Below, in pieces: positions 7,463 to 14,995 of a stretch of 35,740 nt of DNA (position 1 is the stretch's first letter; every line of letters starts with the position of its first letter). The translations under genes were made by a program, and so were the position numbers. The stretch is from an uncultured Ruminococcus sp. (GTDB lineage: Bacteria > Bacillota > Clostridia > Oscillospirales > Acutalibacteraceae), in assembly GCA_902763365.1 (NCBI GenBank), contig CACWRT010000028.1, positions 1 through 35,740 on the forward strand, in the 5' to 3' direction. The notes below the pieces were generated by a model, which saw only the letters and a list, made by a program, of their open reading frames with translations, did no database searches and was not told where the DNA came from.

Positions 7463-8167
7463 TTATAAGTTTAAGGCTGCTCTTTTATAAGCTTCGCCGT
7501 ATTTTGAAAAACTGTTTTTATAGATATGACCTTTTGTAAGTATTGCCGAAAGCCACAGCGGTACTGCCTGCTGTACTTTGACTTCGAGGATTGTCCAGCC
7601 CTTGTCAAGAAGTGAATTTCCGTCCATTGACACTCTCAGATCAAGATCCTCGTATCTGTATCGGGGATTGTGGTCTATTGTAAGTCTGAGATCCCCGTCG
7701 GGCTGAAAATATGCTATTCTGTCGTAAATTATCATACAGGCAGGCACAAGAGTTTCGTAATAGTCACGGAATGTAGTGATCTCACGGTTTATCTGACCGC
7801 CTGCGCATATATCGCCTTCGCAGTCGAAGAATTTTTTTACAAGGGGTATTTTTGACTGTACGCGTCTTTTATAAACTATGCCGTAAGCCTTTCTTTTAAG
7901 CTCCAGAAAAACAGGTGATTCATCGTCTGCTATTCCATAGGAGCGAAGTCTGATTTTTTCCTTGAAAGGCGGCTTTTCAATAGATGTGCGTATAAGTCTG
8001 AAATCGGGTGTGTCATAGTAAAGCGATGCTATAGAGGTAAGTCCGAATTTATCTATTTTCATATGTCCTTCAAGGCTTTTCTTAAAGTATTCTGTTTGCT
8101 CCGGATCAAGAAGATATTTCATTTCATAGCGTTTCATTACTACGATAGGATTTTTTTCAGCTGCCAT
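7463..8167 (-). CDS. VTC-domain (polyphosphate polymerase-like) protein
   Basis: A 234-aa protein covering a single VTC domain, the catalytic module of the yeast vacuolar transporter chaperone that makes polyphosphate. The tunnel-lining basic motifs are visible: K-R-Y-E-M-K-Y near the start, K-I-R-L-R-S-Y, E-L-K-R-K...Y-K-R-R, then acidic E-V-K and a final basic patch. There is no signal peptide or membrane segment. A role in polyphosphate synthesis at the membrane with the DUF4956 protein is inferred; many bacterial members are uncharacterised. The start is ATG 8167 behind GGGGGTGAG, 15 bases after the kinase stop. Confidence 0.85.
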   Translation of the reverse strand: MAAEKNPIVVMKRYEMKYLLDPEQTEYFKKSLEGHMKIDKFGLTSIASLYYDTPDFRLIRTSIEKPPFKEKIRLRSYGIADDESPVFLELKRKAYGIVYKRRVQSKIPLVKKFFDCEGDICAGGQINREITTFRDYYETLVPACMIIYDRIAYFQPDGDLRLTIDHNPRYRYEDLDLRVSMDGNSLLDKGWTILEVKVQQAVPLWLSAILTKGHIYKNSFSKYGEAYKRAALNL

Positions 8168-8182
8168 GAACTCACCCCCGTT

Positions 8183-9400
8183 TTAAAGCGCTATCTGAAG
8201 TATAAATCTTCCCTTGACTACCCTTGCGCTGACTCTGCCGTTATGCGCAAGGACAGTCTGTTTAACGTATGAAAGTCCGAGTCCGATACCGTCTGTACCT
8301 TTGGAATTCTCAAGCATTGTAAACCTGTCGAATACCTGGTCACAGCTTCCGTCTTTAAGGTCTGTATCGTTTTCCTGTATAAGTATGATCCTGTTTTTAT
8401 GCTTATGCAGGGAGAACAAAGCTTCCTTTGAGGCGAATTTTACGGCATTGTCTGCAATTTCGATAAGCGCGCGCTTCATGCGGTTATCATCGCCTTCAAG
8501 ACTGATATCCTCGTCTATTTCGCAGGTAAGATTTACATTTTTCTTTTCAAATTCCGCTATACGGTTGTCGATGACCCTGCTGAGCATATCGGAAAGACGT
8601 ATTGTAGAAATATTCTTATCCTTTTCTTCAAACACAGCCAGATCTGACATATCCCGTACTGTTGCAGTCATTCTGCGAACCTGTTTGTTTATGGTATTTG
8701 TAGTTTCATCGGGACCGTATTTTCTTTCTATCAGTTCCGTATTTGCATTTATTACGGTAAGAGGAACGCTGAATTCCTGTTCAACGTTTGAAATGAACTG
8801 TTTTTGTTTACGGTCGGATTCTTCAATAGGTCTGAATATTCTTCTGCCTGTCACTATAAGTATAACAAGGCTGAGCAAAAGAAGTATCACACCGCCGCTT
8901 ACGGATATTACAAGGATACGGTAAGATGCAAGGAGCTCTCTGCCCTGATCTATAACCGTAACAAAGGTCTTGTCATCGGACTCATACACGCGATATCTGT
9001 AGTTTACGTGAGTCCAGCCGGTCTGATACGACAGAAGGCTTTCAGCCCAGCTTACAGCCTCATCCTCGCTGATAGCAGACATTTTGAAAACAACTGTATC
9101 GGCGTTATTATCCTTGTCGAAGCTTATGGTAAAGTACCTCAGCGAGTCGTCCATTTCGGGAGAATCGGGACCCATATTGCCGAATCCTTCAAATCTGAAT
9201 CGGTTGTTTTTTCTGGGTTCGGGAGGTTTTGTATTGCTGTGGAACATTCCCTGTTGTTCTTCTATACGCTGAGTCACATGGTCTGCGTCATCGCCTGCCA
9301 TAGCAAAGTTTACTATGTTTATTACAGACAGGAGAACTGTCAGCAGAACAAATATAGCTCCTTCTGCGCTCAGCACAAATTTTCTTACTGCTTTATTCAT
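8183..9400 (-). CDS. Degenerate sensor histidine kinase (phospho-His lost)
   Basis: A 405-aa membrane sensor. The first membrane helix is about residues 10-35, the extracytoplasmic domain about 36-160, and the second helix about 161-185; dimerisation and ATPase-like domains follow. The H-box aligns as S-N-V-E-Q-E-F-S-V-P-L-T (204-215), where active kinases have S-N-V-S-H-E-L-R-T-P-L-T. The phosphate-accepting His is therefore Gln208, and the Arg-Thr after it is also changed. The N-box Asn is kept (A-D-N-A-V-K-F, Asn318) and the G2 box is intact (G-I-G-L-G-L-S, 371-377). The G1 box D-T-x-G-x-G is degraded to D-T-D-L-K-D (345-350). It may still bind nucleotide but cannot autophosphorylate conventionally. 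Its start overlaps the response regulator stop by 8 bases. Confidence 0.85.
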   Translation of the reverse strand: MNKAVRKFVLSAEGAIFVLLTVLLSVINIVNFAMAGDDADHVTQRIEEQQGMFHSNTKPPEPRKNNRFRFEGFGNMGPDSPEMDDSLRYFTISFDKDNNADTVVFKMSAISEDEAVSWAESLLSYQTGWTHVNYRYRVYESDDKTFVTVIDQGRELLASYRILVISVSGGVILLLLSLVILIVTGRRIFRPIEESDRKQKQFISNVEQEFSVPLTVINANTELIERKYGPDETTNTINKQVRRMTATVRDMSDLAVFEEKDKNISTIRLSDMLSRVIDNRIAEFEKKNVNLTCEIDEDISLEGDDNRMKRALIEIADNAVKFASKEALFSLHKHKNRIILIQENDTDLKDGSCDQVFDRFTMLENSKGTDGIGLGLSYVKQTVLAHNGRVSARVVKGRFILQIAL

Positions 9401-9992
9401 ACACCGTCACCATCCTGTAGCCTTGTTTCATCACATATTTGATCCTTATCTTACTTCCCAGATCTGTCAGTTTATTGTTTATTGAATTGATAAACGGTCC
9501 TGCTCTTTTCGGATTTATTTCTTTTCCCTGTGAAAGTGTTTTCATGATGTTTATTTCACCGTTGGTAACTCTGATTTTATTCATAAGGATAAAACCCGAT
9601 ACATTCACCTCAACTTCACCAAAGCTGAGTTTTTCATCCGAATCTGTTTTTTCAGCCACCTGATTTACAAGGTCATACAGTTCATTCGGAAAGAAGGGAA
9701 AGCTTATGTAAGCATTTGGAAGTATCCGTGCTCTGAGCAGATCGGAATTTACTTTTTCTCTGAGCATGACAATTGAAGGTATCTTTTTTTCATTCAGTTG
9801 TCGGACAAGTTCACTCCATGGAACTCTGGGAATATTTTGACCCAGAAGAACCATATCGAAGGATGTTTCTGTGATTTTTCTTATAACTTGTGTTCCGTCA
9901 AATGCTGTATCAATTTCATAGCTACAGCACTCAAGATGCTTTTTGAAGCTTTGCAGGAAATCTCTGTCAGGGTCTGCTATCAGTATCTTCAT
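9393..9992 (-). CDS. Degenerate OmpR-type response regulator (phospho-Asp lost)
   Basis: A 199-aa protein with a receiver domain (about 1-115) and a divergent winged-helix domain (about 125-199) ending I-K-Y-V-M-K-Q-G-Y-R-M-V. The Mg-binding acidic pair is present (Asp7, Asp9). The phosphorylation site reads F-D-M-V-L-L-G-Q-N-I-P, with Gly51 where Asp is expected. The conserved Thr/Ser after beta-4 is Arg78, and the conserved Lys before Pro-Phe is Phe98. All three switch residues are gone, so it should act independently of phosphorylation. ATG 9992 is chosen because AGGTGGTG precedes it at good spacing; two GTG codons just upstream overlap that site. It is the first gene of the operon. Confidence 0.85.
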   Translation of the reverse strand: MKILIADPDRDFLQSFKKHLECCSYEIDTAFDGTQVIRKITETSFDMVLLGQNIPRVPWSELVRQLNEKKIPSIVMLREKVNSDLLRARILPNAYISFPFFPNELYDLVNQVAEKTDSDEKLSFGEVEVNVSGFILMNKIRVTNGEINIMKTLSQGKEINPKRAGPFINSINNKLTDLGSKIRIKYVMKQGYRMVTVYE

Positions 9993-10032
9993 TTTTTTCA
10001 CCACCTGTCATTATACATAAAAATACAAGTCA

Positions 10033-10061
10033 AATATATCATATTTTATTCTTACTGTCAA
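10033..10061 (-). promoter_or_regulatory. Promoter of the degenerate two-component/VTC operon
   Basis: On the minus strand TTGACA (10061-10056) and TATATT (10038-10033) are 17 bases apart, about 40 bases upstream of the response regulator start. It lies immediately beside a family A repeat that ends at 10073. Confidence 0.65.
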
Positions 10062-10072
10062 CCAGCGTGACG

Positions 10073-10170
10073 CCGGCGAGCCGCCGGTCCCGTAACGCGG
10101 GTATCGCTCCGCTTCGCATCCGCTCTGAACTCGCCGCTCAGGCTTTACTGCCCGCGTATCAGGCTTTTTA
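10073..10170 (-). repeat. Family A repeat, copy 3
   Basis: A near-full-length copy in inverted orientation: it starts on the plus strand with CCGGCGAGCCGCCGG and ends with GCCCGCGTATCAGGCTTTTT. It is highly similar to the copy at 5-98. Confidence 0.85.
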
Positions 10171-10247
10171 AGCGGCTCAATGACAAACAAAACAAATGTC
10201 AGCTATGAAAAATGAGATGCCAAGCTCTGAGCTCTTTTTACACTAAC

Positions 10248-10316
10248 CCGGCGAGCCGCCGGTCCCTAAACGCGGGTATCGCTCCGCTTCGCATCCGCTC
10301 TGGGCTCATCGCTGCA
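10248..10316 (-). repeat. Family A repeat, copy 4, partial
   Basis: CCGGCGAGCCGCCGGTCCCT through the CGCTCCGCTTCGCATCCGCT block; it then diverges where other copies continue. It is in the same orientation as copy 3, with about 75 bases between them. Confidence 0.8.
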
Positions 10317-10448
10317 ACCTTTACTTGTCGCGGTTGTTACTTTTGTATCGGCTGATACTCTTATAATCCTAACCACTACTTTTAAGTGATACGGTAATAA
10401 TCGGTAGATTATTCACTAAAATGTGTATCCGATTTAGTTAACAACCGA
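10317..10448. other. Intergenic stretch without recognised features
   Basis: AT-rich sequence between repeats. I see no ORF with a ribosome binding site, no promoter pair and no terminator. A TTTACTTGTCGCGGTTGTTAC motif near 10320 resembles the TAATAACCGCGACTAATAAA near 35488 in reverse complement, so it may be a repeat flank. Confidence 0.4.
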
Positions 10449-10776
10449 AACAGAAGAAGAAACTGCAACTTGGCTTCCCCACCGGGGAAGCTGTCACGGC
10501 GTCAGCCGTGACTGATGGGGGCTTTGCGGAAGCAACGCCGTCATCCTCAAGGATGACTTTGACGAAACTTGCAGCGACAAGTAAAGTCGCTTTATGCGAA
10601 TTAATTCTGAGCCGACGCAGCTCTGAGCCCTGAGCTCTTAGCTCTGAGCTATCCTCAAGGATGACTTTGACGAAACTTGCAGCGATAAGTAAAGCCGCTT
10701 TATGCGAATTAATTCTGAGCCGCTACAGCTTTGAGCTTTGAGCTAACAGCTTTGAACTGCGAAGCCGCTTTGAGCT
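10449..10776 (+). repeat. Composite repeat region, family C, with tandem copies
   Basis: It begins with GAAGAAGAAACTGC and a GGCTTCCCC...GGGGAAGC hairpin. A unit follows containing CAAGGATGACTTTGACGAAA, CAGCGA, TTTATGCGAATTAATTCTGA and AGCTTTGAGCT-like palindromes. That unit is present twice in tandem (10543-10650 and 10651-10776). Related copies lie at 14829-14993 (+) and 28583-28700 (-). No coding potential is apparent. Confidence 0.8.
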
Positions 10777-10929
10777 ATAATTCTATTATAAAAAGATTAT
10801 TTATTGATGAGATAAACAAAAGATGTATTTTTTAGAATTTAAGATTGAATTTTTTTAGGGAAAAATTGTTCTCAAATATTGAAAATGGGATGTTTACAAA
10901 ATGTTTACGTTTTGATAAATATTTATACA

Positions 10930-10958
10930 TTGAAATAAAATGTACAGGAAGGTATAAT
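10930..10958 (+). promoter_or_regulatory. Strong promoter of a putative small RNA
   Basis: TTGAAA (10930-10935) and a perfect TATAAT (10953-10958) have 17-base spacing. There is no convincing protein-coding start downstream before the terminator at 11080-11115. Confidence 0.7.
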
Positions 10959-10964
10959 ATACAC

Positions 10965-11115
10965 ATAACAAGGATTAATTCGGAATTCGTTCAGGTGGAG
11001 TGGAACGGTTTCTCTTTCTTAGCGGCTGGGGGCATATCAAGGGGATGTATGCTTCCTTTTTGTTTTTTATATTAAAATTAAGATCGGTTGACGAAACTGT
11101 CAGCCGATCTTTTTT
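10965..11115 (+). ncRNA. Putative small RNA of about 150 nt, unknown family
   Basis: The unit is bounded by the promoter at 10930-10958 and an intrinsic terminator at 11080-11115. Inside, GGGGGCATAT (11029-11038) pairs with GTATGCTTCC (11047-11056), allowing G-T pairs, to expose a loop reading CAAGGGGA. A second G-rich stretch, CAGGTGGAGTGGAACGG, lies upstream. I see no ORF that is translated convincingly. I do not recognise it as 6S, SRP RNA, tmRNA, RNase P or a T-box. The start point is estimated from the -10 box. It ends against the 3' end of the convergent gene at 11115. Confidence 0.5.
11080..11115 (+). terminator. Intrinsic terminator, probably bidirectional
   Basis: AAGATCGGTTGAC (11080-11092) pairs with GTCAGCCGATCTT (11099-11111) around a 6-base loop, followed by a T-run to 11115. 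The A-rich sequence before the stem gives a weaker T-rich tail on the minus strand, so it can also end the gene at 11115-12059. Confidence 0.85.
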
Positions 11116-12059
11116 CATAGTAGATTTTTTGAAATTTTGAGAGGTCTTGTGAACGCTCTTTTAAGGAAATAAATGACGCCAATAATTATCATTACGCCGA
11201 ATCCGATAAGTAGGTTAAGAATAACATTGTTCAGGCTTTCGTAGGTACTTGACAGTACGGTATTGGTAGACTCAATAGCTTCCGTAACAACTATACCTCC
11301 GCCGTTTCGTTCTATAGCAATCGCCATATTTGCAACAAGAGCGGCATACTCAGCCGCTGCGAAGGCAACGGCAGCGATTATTTCGCAAATTACGGCGCTG
11401 AGTTTTGTTGCCCGTTTACCTGCGACAACATAGCCGCCGAAGACGCATGAAATGATAATTCCCGCCCATATGCCATAGCCGCTCCATAGCTGATACAATA
11501 AAACATAAACTGATGCGCCGAGCGCTGCGCCGAACAATGCGCCTGCAATACCTGCCGCCATATTCTGTTTCTTTTTGATAAACATATCCCTGCGGCGTTC
11601 ATACTGTTTTTGTTTTCTTATTATACATTTGTCACAAACGGGCATAAGATCGCTGCCGATTATATACACCCCTGTTGTTTTGTTTTTGGAACATACACGG
11701 CAAACGGGGGTGATTATCCCGCTTTTACAAAGCTCGGTGATAAATCTTGTTACATTTTTCAGATGTTCACGGTCTATATCCGAGTCCACTGTCATTTTTA
11801 TGTTCATTCGTATCTGTTTATCTTTGTAGTATGCTTTGGAGATGAACAGTTTGTTTTCCGTGCCGAAGCCTTTCAGTTTTTCGGCAAGACGAGGCAGGTC
11901 ATCGGATACTGCGTTCATGGTCAATGAATACCTGTTTTCGGAGGAAAGAAAACGGATAAGCGAGTGGAAGCCCTCAAATGTATTGAAGCCTGTTTTTGTT
12001 TTTGCATTGTATCTGTATCCAACAGTTATCAGAAACTCCTGAAATTCTCCTTCTGTCAC
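11115..12059 (-). CDS. Uncharacterised membrane protein with zinc-ribbon-like motif
   Basis: A 314-aa protein of no family I recognise. Residues about 1-130 are soluble. A C-x2-C...C-x2-C pair (C-R-V-C and C-D-K-C, about 143-166) could bind zinc. A basic stretch follows (K-Q-K-Q-Y-E-R-R-R), then about three membrane segments between residues 175 and 255, and a final one near 285-305. The start is GTG 12059, with GGGAGATG upstream. It ends inside the bidirectional terminator. The next gene upstream on the same strand also combines a zinc ribbon with membrane anchoring, but a 260-base gap with repeats separates them, so co-transcription is uncertain. Confidence 0.7.
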   Translation of the reverse strand: MTEGEFQEFLITVGYRYNAKTKTGFNTFEGFHSLIRFLSSENRYSLTMNAVSDDLPRLAEKLKGFGTENKLFISKAYYKDKQIRMNIKMTVDSDIDREHLKNVTRFITELCKSGIITPVCRVCSKNKTTGVYIIGSDLMPVCDKCIIRKQKQYERRRDMFIKKKQNMAAGIAGALFGAALGASVYVLLYQLWSGYGIWAGIIISCVFGGYVVAGKRATKLSAVICEIIAAVAFAAAEYAALVANMAIAIERNGGGIVVTEAIESTNTVLSSTYESLNNVILNLLIGFGVMIIIGVIYFLKRAFTRPLKISKNLL

Positions 12060-12122
12060 GATACCATCTCCCGGTTTTTTCTTCCCTCTGATTATACACC
12101 ATTCTTCCCCAAATTACAACCC

Positions 12123-12164
12123 CCCGGCGAGCCGCCGGTCCCATAACGCGGGGGTCGCTCCGCT
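12123..12164 (-). repeat. Family A repeat, copy 5, short fragment
   Basis: Only the palindromic end and adjoining block remain: CCGGCGAGCCGCCGGTCCC, then AACGCGGGGGTCGCTCCGCT. Confidence 0.75.
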
Positions 12165-12231
12165 GTTATTTGTTCTCCTGTTTTTCCGACTTCACACTCC
12201 ACACTCATTAATTCCGCATTTTAATTAACCT

Positions 12232-12266
12232 TGTCCAAAGAAAAGGGTATACTTCATAGTAAGTAA
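12232..12266. repeat. Short repeat shared with 25720-25755
   Basis: TGTCCAAAGAAAAGGGTATA followed by CTTCATAGTAAGT matches TGTCCAAAGAATAGGGTACA followed by CTTTATAGTTAGT at 25720-25755. It could be the end of a decayed mobile element, but no transposase is visible near either copy. Confidence 0.5.
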
Positions 12267-12321
12267 CTTTCGGCATCAAAAAAAGTATAGGTTGTCAAGC
12301 TTTGAGCTAACAGCTCTGAGC

Positions 12322-14445
12322 TCAGGACTCAGGTATGTAATTTGATGAGTCAAGCTTGATAGCTACCACAACACAATTATCTTCATCCATTATCTGTGTA
12401 ATAATAACTGCTTCGTAGTAATTGGTCGGGTTCTCAGATGTATAATCATCAGCCCAGCGAATAGTGTAAACATGGAAATTATTGTCTGTTTCAAATGTGC
12501 TTTCTTCTTTCGAATAGTTAATGTTGTCGGATGTCAGGGTTGAGCGGAGTTCCGAGTCGGTCATTAGTGTATTGATACCCTGTGGGATAACAACATTTTC
12601 TTTGGAAGGCGACTCATAGTTTACGAAACATAATACGGTTTCTACAGTACAATATTTCAGATATCTGCTTTCTTTGCCATAATTATATACATCAGCTATT
12701 ATTCTCTGATTTCCGTTGACAAGTGTGATAGATCCGTTTTTTTCAGCTTTTAGGTACAACTTATCTATATCTTCGCCTTCGCTTTCCGTCCAGCCGTTTT
12801 CTGTAAGTTCTGAAAGAGGCATCGGAAGTGAATACAGCTTGCCATTGATCTTAAAATCACCTGTATCAATATACTTTCCCAGAGTTTTCGGCGCAGTATA
12901 ATCGGCAATATATGGATCATATGTCAAACTTATATATTCCGAAGCGGAAGAATCTGATGAGCTGCTGTAAGAGGATTCCTGAACTGTTATTCCGCTGTTT
13001 TCACTTTGTGACATAAATGATGACCCGAAAAGATCATTGATTATGGCAGCCCGGTCGGTTTCTATTGAAGAATCGGAGCTGTTCTGAGCTGTAGTTCCTG
13101 TGGTGGATGAAGAAGATGATCTGCTGCTTGAAGAGCCTGTTCCGGCTGAAATAATTATCAGGATGAACAGGATGATCAGAACGACAAGAATACCTAATAC
13201 AGATAATAAGATGACCGGTCTTGTATTATTCTTTTTCGGAGCTGCGCCATAATAACCGGCAGGCACAGGCTGCGGGGGCATTTGTCCGTAACTCCGAGCG
13301 GGTACAGGCGGGAACACATTTGCCTGTACAGGTACTGTCGGCTGCTGAGAGTAGTTAGCCGAACGCGGAGCAGGCGGTTGAGAATAGTTAGACGAAGGGT
13401 GAGGTATCTGAGGCGGATAGTATGCCGAGGGCTGTTGCTGAGGCGCAGGACGGTAGTTGTTTTGTCTTTGGGCAGACTGCTGACTGTTGTGAAGAGAAGG
13501 ATTGTTAATATTCCTGTACATTTCACCCATACTCCGGAATCTGTCTTTTGAATAGATGGACAGACCTTTCATTATTGCGTTTTCAAAAGACGGGTCAATA
13601 ACAATTCCCATTGCCGAAGGTCGTACTAAGGTTTCATTCTGCATACGTTCAAAAGGCTCGTCGGGTGTTATTCCGGTTATGCACTTATACATAGTTGCGC
13701 TGAGCGCATATACATCAGTCCAGGGACCCTGCTGACCCTTTGAACGATACTGTTCTTCGGGGGCATATCCGGGTTTGAGGACAGCGGAAAGACTTTTGCC
13801 GTCAAGATTAGCATCCCTTGCAGCACCGAAGTCAATGAGTTTGACGATATTATCCACTATCATTATGTTTGACGGTGAAATATCCCTGTGGATAAGTCCG
13901 GATTCATGAACCTTGCTGAGAGATTTCATAACAGGTGTCATGATTTTAAGTGTCTCTTCGGGAGTAAGTTTTTTCTTACGGTTGACATATGTTTGCAGAC
14001 TCACACCATCCAGGAATTCCATTACGATGTATGCTGTATTATTTGCAGCAAAAAACTCAATAACTCCTACAATACCCGGTTCGTCAGAGAATTTTGCGAG
14101 AGTTTTTGCTTCTTTAAGAAAACTGCTTTTGCCTTTATCAAAAATAGCCGAACTGTTTGTTGTAGGGTAAATCATGGCAGAAACGGTACAGTTCCTGTTA
14201 ACATAACCGTAGGGGTAATATTCTTTTATAGCAACTCGTCTTTCGAGCATTATATCAAGACCTATGTAGGTGATTCCGAATCCACCCTCGCCCAATGACA
14301 TTCCTACAAGATACTTGTTATTAAGTATAGAACCGGGTTTCAGCAGATGGCTTGATACATCCACCTGCTGCGGCTTTCCGCAGATCGGGCAGACATTAAC
14401 GGAATCAGGTATACTTTTAAGACAGTGTATACAATAGTTTGACAT
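12322..14445 (-). CDS. Membrane-anchored serine/threonine protein kinase with zinc ribbon
   Basis: A 707-aa protein. The N-terminal zinc ribbon has Cys5, Cys8, Cys19 and Cys22. A Hanks-type kinase domain follows: the glycine loop G-E-G-G-F-G (52-57), V-A-I-K with Lys74, the catalytic H-R-D-I-S-P-S-N (186-193), D-F-G (205-207) and A-P-E-E-Q in the activation region. After a Pro/Gln/Tyr-rich juxtamembrane linker (about 320-405) there is one membrane helix of about 25 residues near 412-437. A Ser/Thr-rich extracytoplasmic region follows, with a C-terminal globular part of about 200 residues and unknown ligand. All catalytic residues are present, so it should be active. ATG 14445 has AAGGAGT upstream. 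There are no PASTA repeats, so it is not a PrkC-type cell-wall sensor. Confidence 0.9.
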   Translation of the reverse strand: MSNYCIHCLKSIPDSVNVCPICGKPQQVDVSSHLLKPGSILNNKYLVGMSLGEGGFGITYIGLDIMLERRVAIKEYYPYGYVNRNCTVSAMIYPTTNSSAIFDKGKSSFLKEAKTLAKFSDEPGIVGVIEFFAANNTAYIVMEFLDGVSLQTYVNRKKKLTPEETLKIMTPVMKSLSKVHESGLIHRDISPSNIMIVDNIVKLIDFGAARDANLDGKSLSAVLKPGYAPEEQYRSKGQQGPWTDVYALSATMYKCITGITPDEPFERMQNETLVRPSAMGIVIDPSFENAIMKGLSIYSKDRFRSMGEMYRNINNPSLHNSQQSAQRQNNYRPAPQQQPSAYYPPQIPHPSSNYSQPPAPRSANYSQQPTVPVQANVFPPVPARSYGQMPPQPVPAGYYGAAPKKNNTRPVILLSVLGILVVLIILFILIIISAGTGSSSSRSSSSSTTGTTAQNSSDSSIETDRAAIINDLFGSSFMSQSENSGITVQESSYSSSSDSSASEYISLTYDPYIADYTAPKTLGKYIDTGDFKINGKLYSLPMPLSELTENGWTESEGEDIDKLYLKAEKNGSITLVNGNQRIIADVYNYGKESRYLKYCTVETVLCFVNYESPSKENVVIPQGINTLMTDSELRSTLTSDNINYSKEESTFETDNNFHVYTIRWADDYTSENPTNYYEAVIITQIMDEDNCVVVAIKLDSSNYIPES

Positions 14446-14478
14446 AGTTTGACTCCTTATTTTATAAAATTCACTTCA

Positions 14479-14506
14479 ATTATACCACTTTGATAGAAAA
14501 ATTCAA
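14479..14506 (-). promoter_or_regulatory. Promoter of the Ser/Thr kinase gene
   Basis: On the minus strand TTGAAT (14506-14501) and TATAAT (14484-14479) have 16-base spacing, about 35 bases upstream of the kinase start. Confidence 0.6.
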
Positions 14507-14550
14507 TAATAAATACATTTTTGATATAATTAAAGAAACAGGGCTTACAA

Positions 14551-14586
14551 AGTGAATAATGAATAATGAATAGTGAATAATGAATG
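14551..14586. repeat. AT-rich AGTGAATAATGAA repeat, family D
   Basis: Tandem GTGAATAATGAATAATGAAT units. The same sequence occurs at 25458-25491 and 35373-35406, always between genes. Confidence 0.7.
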
Positions 14587-14651
14587 TCGGCTGCGTCTTT
14601 TTTACCGACAAACGTTGATTAACGGGTCGCTGTTTTCTGTACATAAAAATC

Positions 14652-14684
14652 CTCCCGCCGATGAAAAAATAACACCGGCGGGAG
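14652..14684 (-). terminator. GC-rich hairpin, possible minus-strand terminator
   Basis: CTCCCGCCG (14652-14660) pairs perfectly with CGGCGGGAG (14676-14684) around a 15-base A-rich loop. On the minus strand the stem is followed by GATTTTTATG, a short T-run. It could end transcription from proS, whose stop is about 310 bases upstream on that strand. The rest of 14587-14828 shows no gene. It contains an ATTCTTCGTTGCTTCACTCC stretch of a kind common in intergenic repeats. Confidence 0.4.
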
Positions 14685-14828
14685 AAAATATTATTTTGAT
14701 CACAAAGCTCTCGGACTTTGCCCATGTTTATAAAAGATTCTTCGTTGCTTCACTCCTCAGAATGACGGTTTTTTCGTTAAGACAACATTGCTCTTTGGGG
14801 GTGCGGGTGTACGGTGGACAACTCTGAA

Positions 14829-14993
14829 TAGAAGAAGAAACTGCCGCTCGGCTTCCACTTTGGGGAAGCCGTCATCCGCAAGGATGACTTTGACGAAACT
14901 TACAGCGGCGAATAAAGAGACTTTAGAAGAATCAAATCAAAGCCGCCACAGCTTTGAGCTAAAAGCTATTAGCTGCGAAGCCGCTCTGAGCTA
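14829..14993 (+). repeat. Composite repeat, family C, copy 3
   Basis: GAAGAAGAAACTGC, a GGCTTCCACTTTGGGGAAGCC hairpin, AAGGATGACTTTGACGAAAC and AGCTTTGAGCTAAAAGCT occur in the same order as at 10449-10650. It abuts the 3' end of proS. Confidence 0.8.
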
Positions 14994-14995
14994 AA

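Noticed and set aside
8214..9442. Plus-strand frames of 236 and 212 codons opposite the kinase gene
   Set aside because: The kinase domain order on the minus strand is unambiguous; the plus-strand frames are Ser-rich shadows.
10543..10776. CRISPR-like tandem repeat
   Set aside because: Only two long units with no short regular spacers; it is a duplicated dispersed repeat.
10845..11075. 76-codon plus-strand frame in the repeat-rich gap
   Set aside because: It spans the strong promoter at 10930-10958, has no ribosome binding site and no family resemblance; a small RNA explains the region better.
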